Assembly (NCBI RefSeq): GCF_013113715.1
Contig: NZ_CP053345.1
Coordinates: 60,451-124,450 of the forward strand
Length of the DNA stretch: 64,000 nucleotides
DNA from: Herbiconiux sp. SALV-R1
GTDB lineage: Bacteria; Actinomycetota; Actinomycetes; Actinomycetales; Microbacteriaceae
Direction: 5' to 3'
This document shows, one piece after another, positions 50,421 to 59,902 of the stretch. A program made the translations under genes and the position numbers. Each line of letters starts with the position of its first letter. Positions within the stretch are counted from its first letter, which is position 1. A model generated the notes under the pieces. That model was not told where the DNA came from, did no database searches, and worked only from the letters and a program-made list of their open reading frames with translations.

Positions 50421-51065
50421 ATGCACCGCAAACTCCGCACCCTGAACCAGATCGTCGAAGACGGCACAATTGCCATCGTTCGACTCGACGACGCCGATGA
50501 GGCGTTCCGGGCGTCCGAGGCGGCAATCGCGGGAGGCATCCGCGCGATCGAGGTCACCCTCTCCACCCCCGGTGCGCTCAAGGTCATCGAACGTCTCGTC
50601 GAACAGCACGGCTCCGAGGTGTCTATCGGGGCCGGAACGGTGCTCGACGCTCCGAGCGCCTACGCATCCATCTCGGCCGGAGCGTCCTTCCTGGTCAGTC
50701 CCCACCTCAGCCGCGAGATGATTCGCACCGCGAACCGCTACCAGGTGCCGACCGTCAGCGGCGCCTATTCCCCCACCGAGATCGTCGAATCGGTGGAGGA
50801 GGGCGCCGATATCGTGAAGCTCTTCCCCGCGGAGATTGGCCCCGACTACGTGCGCGCTGTGCTCGCACCGCTGGCGCACGTCGCACTCATGCCCGCCGGA
50901 GGGGTCAGCACCCAGAACGCCAAGACCTGGTTCGATGCCGGCGTCGCGGCGGTGGGGGTCGGTAGCGCCATCACGAAGGCAGCTCGACCCGACGGTGACT
51001 ACAGCCGCGTCACCGCGGCTGCCACGGCGTTTCTGACCGCCGTTCGAGAAGCGCGCCTGACATGA
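50421..51065 (+). CDS. eda: 2-dehydro-3-deoxyphosphogluconate (KDPG) aldolase
   Basis: 214 residues of class I aldolase barrel. Schiff-base Lys133 in 'ADIVKLFPAE' and Glu44 in 'RAIEVTLSTP' match E. coli Eda (Lys133, Glu45); phosphate loop 'GAGTV' and 'PAGGVS'. Cleaves KDPG or KDPGal to pyruvate and glyceraldehyde 3-phosphate, the end of the sugar-acid routes in this window. The ATG has no Shine-Dalgarno and lies ~11 bp after the -10, suggesting a leaderless message. Confidence 0.9.
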   Translation: MHRKLRTLNQIVEDGTIAIVRLDDADEAFRASEAAIAGGIRAIEVTLSTPGALKVIERLVEQHGSEVSIGAGTVLDAPSAYASISAGASFLVSPHLSREMIRTANRYQVPTVSGAYSPTEIVESVEEGADIVKLFPAEIGPDYVRAVLAPLAHVALMPAGGVSTQNAKTWFDAGVAAVGVGSAITKAARPDGDYSRVTAAATAFLTAVREARLT

Positions 51066-51619
51066 CCTTCGCACTCGCGGTCGTCGGATCGGCGGGATCC
51101 GGCAAATCGACGATCGCACGCAAGATCGCGCGACGCGCCGGTGCCGCGTACTTCGATAAGGACACCCTGGCCGGGCCGCTCGTCGAGGCGTTCATGGCGT
51201 CGCACGGATATTCCGAGGACGAGCGCGAGACCAACCGGTTCTACCTCGACACCGTCATGCCCGCCGAGTATGCGGCGCTCTTCGCCGTCGCCGCCGACAA
51301 CCTCCGCCTCGGGCGGTCCGTCGTCATGGACGCGCCCTTCGCGGCCTACCTCCATCAGCCGGGCTTCTTCGAGGAGGCCGCCGCACGGGCCGAATGGCCG
51401 GCCGTGCGCCAGACCGTCCTGCACGTCTACTCCTCGGAGGCCACGACGAAACGACGTCTGACAGAACGAGCGCTTCCCCGCGATCACGCCAAGCTCAGCA
51501 ACTGGGACGCCTTTTGGCCCACCTGGGGCGACCTCACCATCACCTGGACCGGCGTGCGCTTACTCACGCTCAACAACGATCTCGCAGTCGACATCGAGGA
51601 TGTACTTCCCCGACTGTGA
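51062..51619 (+). CDS. P-loop small-molecule kinase, candidate sugar-acid kinase
   Basis: 185 residues: Walker A 'VVGSAGSGKST' near the N-terminus, 'YFDKDTLAGPLVEAF', 'VVMDAPF' as Walker B-like strand and a Arg-rich lid ('SSEATTKRRLTERALPRDHAK'). Resembles gluconokinase and zeta-like kinases but is not GntK. Four-base overlap with eda suggests it makes the aldolase's phosphorylated substrate (2-keto-3-deoxy acid kinase), which is inference from context. Confidence 0.7.
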   Translation: MTFALAVVGSAGSGKSTIARKIARRAGAAYFDKDTLAGPLVEAFMASHGYSEDERETNRFYLDTVMPAEYAALFAVAADNLRLGRSVVMDAPFAAYLHQPGFFEEAAARAEWPAVRQTVLHVYSSEATTKRRLTERALPRDHAKLSNWDAFWPTWGDLTITWTGVRLLTLNNDLAVDIEDVLPRL

Positions 51620-51626
51620 TAGACCC

Positions 51627-51660
51627 AGGCGCTGCATCTCGTGGTGGGGGTGCAGCGCCT
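51627..51660 (+). terminator. Hairpin downstream of the eda operon
   Basis: Perfect 10-bp stem AGGCGCTGCA / TGCAGCGCCT with a 14-nt loop, 8 bp after the kinase stop. No T-run follows, as is common in high-GC terminators. The following 240 bp to 51899 contain no supported gene. Confidence 0.55.
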
Positions 51661-51899
51661 GACCCAACTGCCTCGAGCTCCTAGGAAGACGTTACGCCTA
51701 CTACCGTTTCCGCTCGGTGCGTGACCTTTAGGTCAGTGGGCAAGCGGAGCCACCCACAACTGGTAAGTGCGGCCTCCTGATGGACGAACTGGAGCGATGC
51801 CCCGGTCGGCGGATGCTCAACCCCGAGCCGGTCTGCGGGATGACGCGGCGGAGAACGGCGTCCAGTGCGAGTGCGCGGAGAGACATGTGACTCCTCCGG

Positions 51900-53350
51900 T
51901 CACGCCGCCGGCGCGGGCAGCTTGCTCAGCCCGATCAGCTGCTCGAGAGCCTCGACCGGGATCGCCCCGTTCGTGAAGACGAGGAACTGCTGCATCGGCA
52001 TCGATTCGACCATCTTCAGACCGTCGGGGTTCTGCTGAGCCTGCTCTGCCTGCTCCGCGGTCATGGATGCGGTGAGCCCGGCCATGAGCTGCGGCCCCAC
52101 GATGGGGTGCCCGAACCAGTCGCCCACCGTCGACTCCATCGTGAGTTCGCGCACAAGCGAGTCGCCCGTCAGAGTCACCGTCTGCTCGGAGACGACGGTG
52201 GACGCGTCCGTGCACACCTGCACCGTGTACGCACCGGCGGGAACCACCCAGTCGCCCACCTCGATGTCCCAGTACGCGAACGCCCGGCGGTCGAGCCGGA
52301 GTTCGACGCGGCGTGTCTCGCCGGGCTCGAGCGTCACCTTCTCGAAGGCACGCAGTTCGCGCAGCGGGCGGCGCACGGGTCCGGTCGCGGTGGAGACGTA
52401 CACCTGCACGACGTGCTTGCCCGAACGTTCACCGGTGTTCGTGACCGTCACACCGACCGTCACGGCGTCGTCGCCCTCGACCTGTGCCTCCACGGCATCC
52501 GTCCGGAAGGTCGTGTACGACAAGCCGTGACCGAAGGGGTACCGCACCGGCACGCCCGCAGTGGTGTAGTGACGGTAGCCGACGAAGACACCCTCGCCGT
52601 AGCGCACGTGCCCCTGCTCGCCGGGGAAGTTGAGCCAGCTCGGGTTGTCTTCCAGACGCAGCGGGATCGTCTCGGCGAGATGCCCGGAGGGGTTCACCAC
52701 GCCGAACAGCACATCGGCGATCGCGCCGCCGCCCGCCTGACCGAGCAGCCAGGCCTCGACGATCGAGGCCACGTCGTCGTGCCAGCCCTCGAGCGAGACG
52801 ACCCCGCCGTTCGAGAGCACGACGACCGTGGGGGTTCCGGTCGCGGTGACGGCACGGATGAGCGCCACCTGGGCCTCGGGCAGCAGCAAGGTCTCGCGGT
52901 CGAAGCCCTCCGACTCCTCACGGTCGCTCAGCCCCGCGAAGACGATCGCGACGTCGGCGGCGGCAGCGACCGCGACAGCCTCGGCCCGCAACGTCTCGAC
53001 ATCGGAGGCGGGAGCGTCGACATCGAGCGAGAAGCCGGATGCCGCGGTCACTCGACAGTCCCGTGCCTCGCCGAGAACGCGGATCTCGTCGAGAGCCGCG
53101 TCGACACGAGTCGGCTTGATGTGCGAGCTGCCCCCACCCTGATACCGCGGTGCGGTAGCGAAAGCGCCCACGACGGCGATCGACGATCCCGCCGCCAGCG
53201 GCAGGCCGCCGATGTCTTCAGCAGCACGACCGAGTCGGCCGCAACCCGTCGGGCGACGGCGTGATGACCGTCGACATCGACGTCGTCGGTCGCCTCGTGC
53301 GGGAGCTCGGTCAGGCCGAGGACCCGCCGCACAGAGGCGTCGACGACTGT
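51900..53350 (-). pseudogene. GH3 beta-glucosidase, 5' half deleted and frameshifted
   Basis: The C-terminal ~440 residues of a GH3 enzyme are intact from 'GGLPLAAGSSIAVVG' onward: GH3-C domain ('GLSDREESEGFDR', 'VVLSNGGVVSLE'), 'YPFGHGLSYTTF' and a fibronectin-III-like domain. Upstream, the expected continuation 'DASVRRVLGLTELPHEATDD...ARRVAADSVVLLK' is present but in another frame; the switch is near 53215 and a one-base loss (AAGACATC for AAGAACATC) would explain it. Homology ends abruptly at about 53345-53355, so the whole GH3-N catalytic domain with the nucleophile Asp is missing. Not functional. Confidence 0.8.
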
Positions 53351-53552
53351 CCCCGACAGCGTCGCCGTGATCGGACACGACGACACGCCGCTCGCCTCAC
53401 TCTTCGTCCCCGCGCTCTCCAGCGTTCGCATCGACAGCGCGGGCCTCGGGCGGTACATGGCCGAAACCGCCCTTGCGGCGATGATCGACCTCCCCACGCC
53501 TCTCGCGGGGCCGGCGGGCGAAGCGGTCGTGATCCAGCGCGCCACATCATGA
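53350..53552 (+). pseudogene. C-terminal fragment of a LacI-family regulator
   Basis: The plus frame ending at 53552 reads 'VPDSVAVIGHDDTPLASLFV', 'PALSSVRIDSAGLGRYMAET' and ends 'GEAVVIQRATS', the canonical last ~65 residues of a LacI-family protein. Everything N-terminal, including HTH, is missing; the homology begins where the divergent GH3 remnant ends. Together they mark one deletion. Confidence 0.75.
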
Positions 53553-53627
53553 ATGTGTGGAGAGCGACGCTCCGGCATGCCCGCCGGCAAGCGGCCGAAA
53601 GACTAGCTGACACGTAGGGGTCGGTTG

Positions 53628-55061
53628 TCAGGAGTCGAATCCGACACCGAAGAGGCCGGCTGTCTTCAAGAGGAGTCCGTCGTTCCCGCCGTTGGCGTCT
53701 GATTTCGCGACTGCGCGTCGCATCGCCTGGATGAGCGGGGTGGCGATGGGCTCGGGTGGGATCGGAATGGGAAGACGCCGTGACATGGTGAGACGGGTGC
53801 GTTCTGTGTCTTTGTGCTCGAGGAAGTCGAGCATGGTCTCGGCGCCGAAGCGGGTGGCGCAGACCCCCAGTCCGGTGTAGCCAGCGCTGTAGGCAATGCG
53901 GTGGTCTCTGGTGGAGCCGTGGAAGGCGACGAGCTGGGTCGACATGTCGATCATGCCGCCCCATTTGTGGGTGAACCGGGTCTGGTGCAGTTGGGGGAAG
54001 GTGGAGAAGAAGTGATCGGCCAGTCTTTCGAAGGTCTCGATTCGCTGATCCTGTTCTGCTCGGATCTTTCGGCCGCGGTGGTAGATGGCGTCGTAGCCTC
54101 CGAAGAGGATCCGGTTGTCGCTGGTCTTGCGGTAGTAGTGGAATTCGCGGCTGGAGTCGGTTATGCCGTGGCGGCCCACCCATCCGATGGCCTCGAGTTG
54201 CGCTGCGCTGAGCGGCTCCGTCATGAGCACGTAGTCGTAGATCGGGACTGTGAACAGGCGAAGCCGTCGAAGCAGGGAGGGGAATCCGTTGGTGGCCAGC
54301 GCGGCGGATCGTGCCGTGACAGATCCGGACGGGGTGTGCACGGTGACCTTCCCGGCTGTGCGGGTGAGTGATCGAGCGATGGAGTGCTCGTAGATCTTCA
54401 CCCCGAGTCTCTCGGCGGTGGCTGCCAGTCCCCAGACGAGCTTTGCGGGATTGACGAGAGCGTTACCTCGCTTGGTGAGAAGACCCGCACGGTAAAGCGG
54501 GGACGCTCCGTATGAGTCGAGTTCGGGCTTGTCCAGGTAGACGCCTCCTGCCGCCTCCGACGACGAGCGCAGCTCCGGGACATGATGCGGCTCGGTGGCG
54601 ACGGTCAGGGTCGGCTCTGCTTCGTATTCGGCGTCGATGTCGTACGTGTCGAGGGTGGCGGCGAAGGCGGCAAAGTTCTCGTTGCCCAGCCGCTCCAGGA
54701 GCTGTTGTTCCTTCGGGAAGTGCAGGGCGCCGTTCTCTTCGCCGTGCGTTAGGCTCGCTTCGACGAAGCCACCGTTGCGTCCGCTGGCGGCGGAGCCGAT
54801 CGTGTTGGCTTCCAGGAGGATCACGTCGCGGGAGGGGTCTCGCTCTTTGGCGATGATCGCCGTCCACAGACCGCAGTAACCGCCTCCGACGATGACGAGA
54901 TCGGTGGTGGGATGCTCGGTCAGCCGGGGCCGCGGCGCTGGGCGATCAGGGTGATCTAGCCAGAAGGGCATTGTGGAGGCCGCCCGAAAGCTTGCCCGCA
55001 GATGGTCCGGGTCGTGCTTCAGCTCGTGTGAGTAGGCGGCTGGGGCATGTTCGGTGCGCAT
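53628..55061 (-). CDS. FAD-dependent amine oxidase/oxidoreductase (DAO family, PuuB-like)
   Basis: 477 residues: 'IVGGGYCGLWTAIIA' FAD loop (Gly59-Gly64 region), 'GSAASGRNGGF' and C-terminal 'GYTGLGVCATRFGAE'. These are characteristic of gamma-glutamylputrescine-oxidase-like and glycine-oxidase-type enzymes that deaminate secondary or primary amines. It ends the amide/amine cluster and may oxidise the amine released by the amidase. Confidence 0.8.
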   Translation of the reverse strand: MRTEHAPAAYSHELKHDPDHLRASFRAASTMPFWLDHPDRPAPRPRLTEHPTTDLVIVGGGYCGLWTAIIAKERDPSRDVILLEANTIGSAASGRNGGFVEASLTHGEENGALHFPKEQQLLERLGNENFAAFAATLDTYDIDAEYEAEPTLTVATEPHHVPELRSSSEAAGGVYLDKPELDSYGASPLYRAGLLTKRGNALVNPAKLVWGLAATAERLGVKIYEHSIARSLTRTAGKVTVHTPSGSVTARSAALATNGFPSLLRRLRLFTVPIYDYVLMTEPLSAAQLEAIGWVGRHGITDSSREFHYYRKTSDNRILFGGYDAIYHRGRKIRAEQDQRIETFERLADHFFSTFPQLHQTRFTHKWGGMIDMSTQLVAFHGSTRDHRIAYSAGYTGLGVCATRFGAETMLDFLEHKDTERTRLTMSRRLPIPIPPEPIATPLIQAMRRAVAKSDANGGNDGLLLKTAGLFGVGFDS

Positions 55062-55109
55062 GTCGACTTTCGGGTGTGGCCGTTGATGGAATCGATGAAG
55101 CGGGTGGGC

Positions 55110-55466
55110 TTACTGCGCGCCGGGGGTGAGGTAGAGCTTTCGCAGGGTCGTCTGCACCACCCATGTGGTGACATCCCCTGCTTCCAGCTTGACGAGGTCT
55201 CCGGGAGCGACTTCTCGTGGTGGACGACCGTTCACGGTGAGGAGCGCGCGCCCGCTGAGTACGACGAAGAGCTCTTCGACCTCGATGTCGCGGCAGGCGC
55301 CGCCCTGCAGCTGCCAGATCCCGACCTCGAGGGGGCCATCCTCGGTGAACAGCTCGTGAGTCTTAGTGACCGGGGATCCCCAGATGACGTCTGCCGACTT
55401 GACTGGTTCTCTTGGTGCGGCGGAGAGCAGGTCGTGGGCGGAGGCGAAGGTGGTGTGGTAGTCCAT
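55110..55466 (-). CDS. Small cupin-domain protein (DUF861-like)
   Basis: Start set at ATG 55466. 118 residues, one cupin barrel: 'EDGPLEVGIWQLQGG', 'DIEVEELFVVLSGRALLTV', 'APGDLVKLEAGDVTTWVV'. The metal-ligand His pattern is incomplete (Glu pair instead of HxH), as in ethanolamine-utilisation-like cupins often found next to PuuB-type oxidases. Role unknown, perhaps regulatory or small-molecule binding. Confidence 0.7.
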   Translation of the reverse strand: MDYHTTFASAHDLLSAAPREPVKSADVIWGSPVTKTHELFTEDGPLEVGIWQLQGGACRDIEVEELFVVLSGRALLTVNGRPPREVAPGDLVKLEAGDVTTWVVQTTLRKLYLTPGAQ

Positions 55467-55479
55467 CAGTCGGTTCCGA

Positions 55480-56925
55480 TCAGAGGCGGAGCGCGGCTTC
55501 CCGAGTGATCTCGGCGAAGGCGAGGCCGACGGGACGCAGTTCATCCACTGGGATGCGAGCGGGGGTGTCGGACGGATGGAAGAGATACATCTGGCCGCAG
55601 ACCATGCTGACGACCGGGATGCCGGCGTCGGCGAAGTAGTAGGCGTCGGAGATGATCTCGTCGGGCTGGAACTCGTAGGGCGTGTCCGAGTCGTGGGGTG
55701 AGGAGTCCACGGGGAGGAGCATGGATCGGGTGACGTTGTGGCGGACGAGAGCGTCCCACACGACGTCCTTGAGCCCTGATGAGTCGGTGACGTAGATCAT
55801 GCGGGGCTCCACGAGCCCGGTCTCGACGGCGTTGTTGTCGGCGTCGAGCTCGACCTCCTTCCCGACATGCTCGATGCAGACATCCAGAAGGAGCCGCCGG
55901 CCTTCAGCTTCGCGTTCGTTGAGGAACGCGTGGTGGGCGCTGTAGCCGGTGAAGTGCGTATCGGTTGCGGCGAACATCAGCGTCTTGGGTCGTTCCGCGT
56001 CGGGTGTGCGGGCGAAGTACGAGGCGAGAGCGAGAACCTCGGAGACACCGGACGCGTCTTGGACGGCCCCCTGCCAGACCGCGTCGTGGTGAGAGTGAAT
56101 GAGGATCGTGTCCTCCGACTGACCTGGGAGGACGCCGGTGACGTTCAGTGCGGGCTTCATCTCGTACGTGACGTCGACGATCAGCGATGCCGGCGCGGCC
56201 CCGTCGCCGTCTTCGATGGCCGCGCGAATCGTCTCGCCGTCCTTCCGCGACACCCAGACGGCGGGGATGCGCATGAAGTCGGCGCCGAAGCCTGCGCCGT
56301 TCTCGGTGTAGTCCTCGTTGTAGTTGTAGGCATCCATGTAGTTCATGAGGATGCCGACGAATCCGGCCGCGCCAGCTTGTTGGGCGCGGAAGTAGTTGTC
56401 CGGGAAGTTGTTCGGGGAGTAGATGTCGAACTTGTGAGCCTTGGTGTCCAGGGTCGACTTCGGGTCGAAGACCTGAGCCCGCGGGTGGTTCTGCAGCGTC
56501 GTCTTCAGGCTGAGGGGTAGGAACTCGATGTCGCTGACGACGATCTTGCCGGCGACATCGCGACCGTCGAAGTCGCCGGCGTCGCCACGACCGACGTAGA
56601 CGACCTCGGCACCGTCTCCCTGGATCTCCGTGCGGAACTGGCCGATCTCCGCGCGGCGGCCCGTCGCATTCGCCCAGAAGGACTCGATGACGGTCCCCGC
56701 CACGGACAGCTCCTGCTCGCGCACATCCGCGCATGCTGTAAGTGATTCCTCGATCTGAACGTTGTGGAGATCGAACTCACGGAACCGCTCGGCGATGTAC
56801 TCGGCCGATGCTCGCCCCTGGGGCGTGCCGGTCCTCCGGTGGCCGAGGGACGCGAGGTCCTCGATCCAGCCGAAGATCTGTTCTCCGGATGGGAACTCGG
56901 TCGGGTTGGTGTCGTTCATGGTCAT
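55480..56925 (-). CDS. M28-family peptidase-like protein with altered active site
   Basis: 481 residues, no signal peptide. PA-type insert around residues 100-190, then the M28 core: 'LIHSHHDAVWQGAVQDASGVSE' supplies the first His/Asp and the bridging Asp. Where M28 enzymes have the catalytic Glu-Glu pair, this protein reads 'ATDTHFTGYSAH'. Later 'CIEHVGKE' and 'SSPHDSDTP' could provide further ligands. It may hydrolyse by another geometry or be a binding or assembly protein. Four-base overlap with the amidase gene. Confidence 0.7.
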   Translation of the reverse strand: MTMNDTNPTEFPSGEQIFGWIEDLASLGHRRTGTPQGRASAEYIAERFREFDLHNVQIEESLTACADVREQELSVAGTVIESFWANATGRRAEIGQFRTEIQGDGAEVVYVGRGDAGDFDGRDVAGKIVVSDIEFLPLSLKTTLQNHPRAQVFDPKSTLDTKAHKFDIYSPNNFPDNYFRAQQAGAAGFVGILMNYMDAYNYNEDYTENGAGFGADFMRIPAVWVSRKDGETIRAAIEDGDGAAPASLIVDVTYEMKPALNVTGVLPGQSEDTILIHSHHDAVWQGAVQDASGVSEVLALASYFARTPDAERPKTLMFAATDTHFTGYSAHHAFLNEREAEGRRLLLDVCIEHVGKEVELDADNNAVETGLVEPRMIYVTDSSGLKDVVWDALVRHNVTRSMLLPVDSSPHDSDTPYEFQPDEIISDAYYFADAGIPVVSMVCGQMYLFHPSDTPARIPVDELRPVGLAFAEITREAALRL

Positions 56926-58394
56926 CCTTCGGTGTTCGGGGAGGTCGAGTTGAGAAGCGGCCGGAGGTGAGCCCAGGGATAGGCGGATTCGATCGCGGCG
57001 GCGGCTTTGAGTACGGTGTCGTCGCGTCCGTGCGCCGCCGCGATCTGGAGGCCGACGGGCAGTCCGTCCTTCGTGAAGCCCGCGGGGATGCTGATCGCGG
57101 GGTATCCGGCATGTGCGATCGCTTCGGTCAACAACTGGTTCTCCAGCATCGGATCGACGAGTTGCCGACCGTTGATCGCGGTGGGGAACCCGTGGTGGGC
57201 GGGGTGGGGGAACGCTGGAGACGAGGTCGTCGGCCAGACCAGGACGTCGTACTTCTGGAACACATCGGCGAACGCGTTGTGGATCGCCGTCCGGGTCGTG
57301 AGGAAGGCGTCGGCTGCTTGCAGCGAGGTCGTCTGTTCCGCTCGTCGCACGAGCGGGTATTGCTCTCGAGCTGCATCATCTACGCGGCCGTCGAGGAGGT
57401 CGTGCACGATCTCGAGTGCGATGATCGGGCTCCAGTACGCGTAGAAGTAGTCGATCGGATCCGGGAGGACGAGGGATACCTCGTCGACGTTGTCGCCATG
57501 GTCACGACTGATCTTTCCGACGAGCTCCGCGATGACACGAGCGGTTTCACGGGCGATCGGGCCGCGACCGAGATCGGGGCTGAAAGCGATGCGCACACCG
57601 TGCAGCGATGCTTCTGTCAGACCGCGGCCGAAATCGACGCCCGACTCGAGCAGTGAGACAGGGTCGTACGGGTCGGGACCATGTGTGACGGAGAGAGCGA
57701 GCGCGGCATCGGCAACGGTGCGCGTCAGCGGCCCCGTCGTCGTGACCTCCTCGTACGCGTTCTTACGGTCGTTGAACGGAATCCGACCTGCGGATGGCTT
57801 CAGTCCCACGACGCCGCAGAAGGATGCCGGGACGCGGATGGACCCGCCACCGTCGCTACCGGTGGCGATCGGCCCGAATCCTGCGGCGGCGGCTGTCGCG
57901 GCGCCTCCGCTGGAGCCACCGGCGGTCATCTCGAGGTTCCAGGGGTTGCGGGTGATGCCGTTGAGTTCGCTCTCGGTAACGGAGTTGTTGCCGAATTCTG
58001 GCGTTGCGGTCTTGCCGATGAGAGTGGCGCCTGCGGCTTTGAGCCTGGCCCAGATCACCGCATCGGTGTCAGGGACGTGATCCGCGTACTTCGTGGAGCC
58101 GTAGGTGGTGCGAACTCCGGCCGTCTCTTCGAGGTCTTTGACGGACACAGGTACACCCAGGAGTGGGGGCAACTCGGTGTCGCCGGCCGCGCGGAAGGTG
58201 TTCTCCGCATGCCGCGCCTGAGCGCGTGCGGCGTCGGCCGTCACCGTCACGAAAGCGTTGAGCTGAGGATCGAGTCGTTCGATGCGGTTCAAGATCGCCT
58301 CGGTGACCTCCACGGGGGAGAGGGTGCCCCTTCGATAGGCGGCGGCGAGTTCGGTTGCGGGCAGGAAAACCAGCTCTTCGTCCGGTGACGTCAC
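56922..58394 (-). CDS. Amidase-signature family amidase
   Basis: 490 residues with the complete Ser-cisSer-Lys triad: Lys86 ('VPVSVKDLEE'), Ser161/162 ('AGGSSGGAATA') and nucleophile Ser185 ('GSDGGGSIRVPASF'). Hydrolyses an amide to acid and amine or ammonia. In the operon with an oligopeptide-type importer it probably acts on the imported compound, and the FAD oxidase could treat the amine. Overlaps neighbours on both sides. Confidence 0.9.
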   Translation of the reverse strand: MTSPDEELVFLPATELAAAYRRGTLSPVEVTEAILNRIERLDPQLNAFVTVTADAARAQARHAENTFRAAGDTELPPLLGVPVSVKDLEETAGVRTTYGSTKYADHVPDTDAVIWARLKAAGATLIGKTATPEFGNNSVTESELNGITRNPWNLEMTAGGSSGGAATAAAAGFGPIATGSDGGGSIRVPASFCGVVGLKPSAGRIPFNDRKNAYEEVTTTGPLTRTVADAALALSVTHGPDPYDPVSLLESGVDFGRGLTEASLHGVRIAFSPDLGRGPIARETARVIAELVGKISRDHGDNVDEVSLVLPDPIDYFYAYWSPIIALEIVHDLLDGRVDDAAREQYPLVRRAEQTTSLQAADAFLTTRTAIHNAFADVFQKYDVLVWPTTSSPAFPHPAHHGFPTAINGRQLVDPMLENQLLTEAIAHAGYPAISIPAGFTKDGLPVGLQIAAAHGRDDTVLKAAAAIESAYPWAHLRPLLNSTSPNTEG

Positions 58395-59902
58395 GGGCGG
58401 TTCCTTTCGGGGAATTCGGGTGGTGAGACGATGGCGCCGTCTGCCATGTGGACGACGCGATGAGAGATGAAGGCGACCGCTCCGAGGTCGTGGGACACGA
58501 AGAGCGACGCGAATCCGAGTTCCTTCTGAACGTCGCGGATCAAGCGCAGGACTTGTGCCTGCACCGACACGTCGAGAGAGCTGACTGCTTCGTCGAAGAC
58601 GATGAGGCGGGGGCGTGCGATGAGGGCGCGCGCGATCGATGCGCGCTGGCGTTGACCTCCGGAGAGTTCGTGCGGGTACCGTTCGGCGAGGTCGGGGTCG
58701 AGACCCATCCGCTCCATCAGGTCCGACACCTTGGTCCTGGCTTCGACCTTCCGGGTGCGCCCGGCGATCGCAAGGGGCTCAGCGATCGATGTTCCGACTC
58801 GCAGCGAGGGGTTCAATGCCCAGTCCGGGTGTTGGAGGACCACCTGCACAGATCCGGGAGTGCCTTTTCGTGGCGGCATCAGCGGCCGGCCGTTCATGAG
58901 GACCTGACCGGACTTCGGCTTCTGCAGGCCTAGGAGCAGCCGGGTGATCGTGGTCTTCCCCGATCCGGATGGACCGACGAGACCGACCATCTCTCCTTCG
59001 TCGATCGTGAGGCTGACGTTCTCGACGGCGTTCTTCTTCACCGGAGCCCAGGGGGGTCCAGTGGTGAAGGTGACGGTCGCCTCACGGATCTCGATCGCCG
59101 GTTCCGCGTCAACCGAGTCGACAACGACGCGTTCTTCGGCGTGCAGCGTCTGCGTCGCTGTCAGCAGTTGCTTGGTGTACGCGTGCTGAGGGTTGCGGAG
59201 GATCTGGGCGGTGGGGCCGCTCTCGACGATGCTGCCTCGGTTCATGACGGCCACTCGTGCGCAGTGGTTGCGGACGATCTCGAGATCGTGCGTGACGATG
59301 AGCAGACTCATCCCGAGCTCTTTCACCTGGGAGGTCAGGATGGACAGGACGTTGTCGGCGACGTGCGCGTCGAGGGCGCTGGTGGGCTCATCGGCGACGA
59401 GAAGAACGGGGCGGCGAGCGACAGCCATCGCGATCGCGACTCGCTGGGCCATGCCTCCGGAGAGCTGGTGGGGGTAGGACCCGAGCACCCGCTGCGGGTC
59501 GGTGAAACCCACGGACTGCAGCATCGCGGCGGCGACTGCCGCGTCGTCGATCACCTCCTTGACGCTGTGCCGGATCTTCTGAGTCGGATCGAGTGAGGTG
59601 ATCGGGTTCTGGGGGATGAGCCCGAGCTGGTTGCGCCGCAGCGAGCGCTTCGCGGAAGGGGTTGCGTGCGAGATGTCGGTGCCGTCGACCAGCACCCGGC
59701 CCGAGGTGACGAACGCGTTGGCAGGCAGGAGGCCCATGACGGCCGAGGCCAACGTCGACTTGCCCGACCCGCTTTCGCCGACGAGTCCGACGATGTCGCC
59801 GGCTTCGACGTCCAGGCTCACTCCGCGGAGTGAGGTGACAGGACCTCGTCGCGTTCGATAGTCCACGGCGAGGTCGACAATTGAGAGCGCAGGGGTGGTC
59901 AT
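58391..59902 (-). CDS. Oligopeptide-type ABC transporter, fused DppD-DppF ATPase
   Basis: 503 residues, two full ABC domains. First: 'GESGSGKST', 'LSGGMAQR', 'LLVADEPTSALD'. Second: 'GPSGSGKTT', 'LSGGQRQR', 'IVFDEAVSSLD'. Fusion of the two ATPases is common in Actinobacteria. Energises the DppB/C channel encoded next. Confidence 0.9.
   Translation of the reverse strand: MTTPALSIVDLAVDYRTRRGPVTSLRGVSLDVEAGDIVGLVGESGSGKSTLASAVMGLLPANAFVTSGRVLVDGTDISHATPSAKRSLRRNQLGLIPQNPITSLDPTQKIRHSVKEVIDDAAVAAAMLQSVGFTDPQRVLGSYPHQLSGGMAQRVAIAMAVARRPVLLVADEPTSALDAHVADNVLSILTSQVKELGMSLLIVTHDLEIVRNHCARVAVMNRGSIVESGPTAQILRNPQHAYTKQLLTATQTLHAEERVVVDSVDAEPAIEIREATVTFTTGPPWAPVKKNAVENVSLTIDEGEMVGLVGPSGSGKTTITRLLLGLQKPKSGQVLMNGRPLMPPRKGTPGSVQVVLQHPDWALNPSLRVGTSIAEPLAIAGRTRKVEARTKVSDLMERMGLDPDLAERYPHELSGGQRQRASIARALIARPRLIVFDEAVSSLDVSVQAQVLRLIRDVQKELGFASLFVSHDLGAVAFISHRVVHMADGAIVSPPEFPERNRP

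Noticed and set aside
51767..51976. Plus-strand 69-codon frame after the eda operon
   Set aside because: Arg/Ala-rich shadow overlapping the GH3 remnant; no ribosome site.
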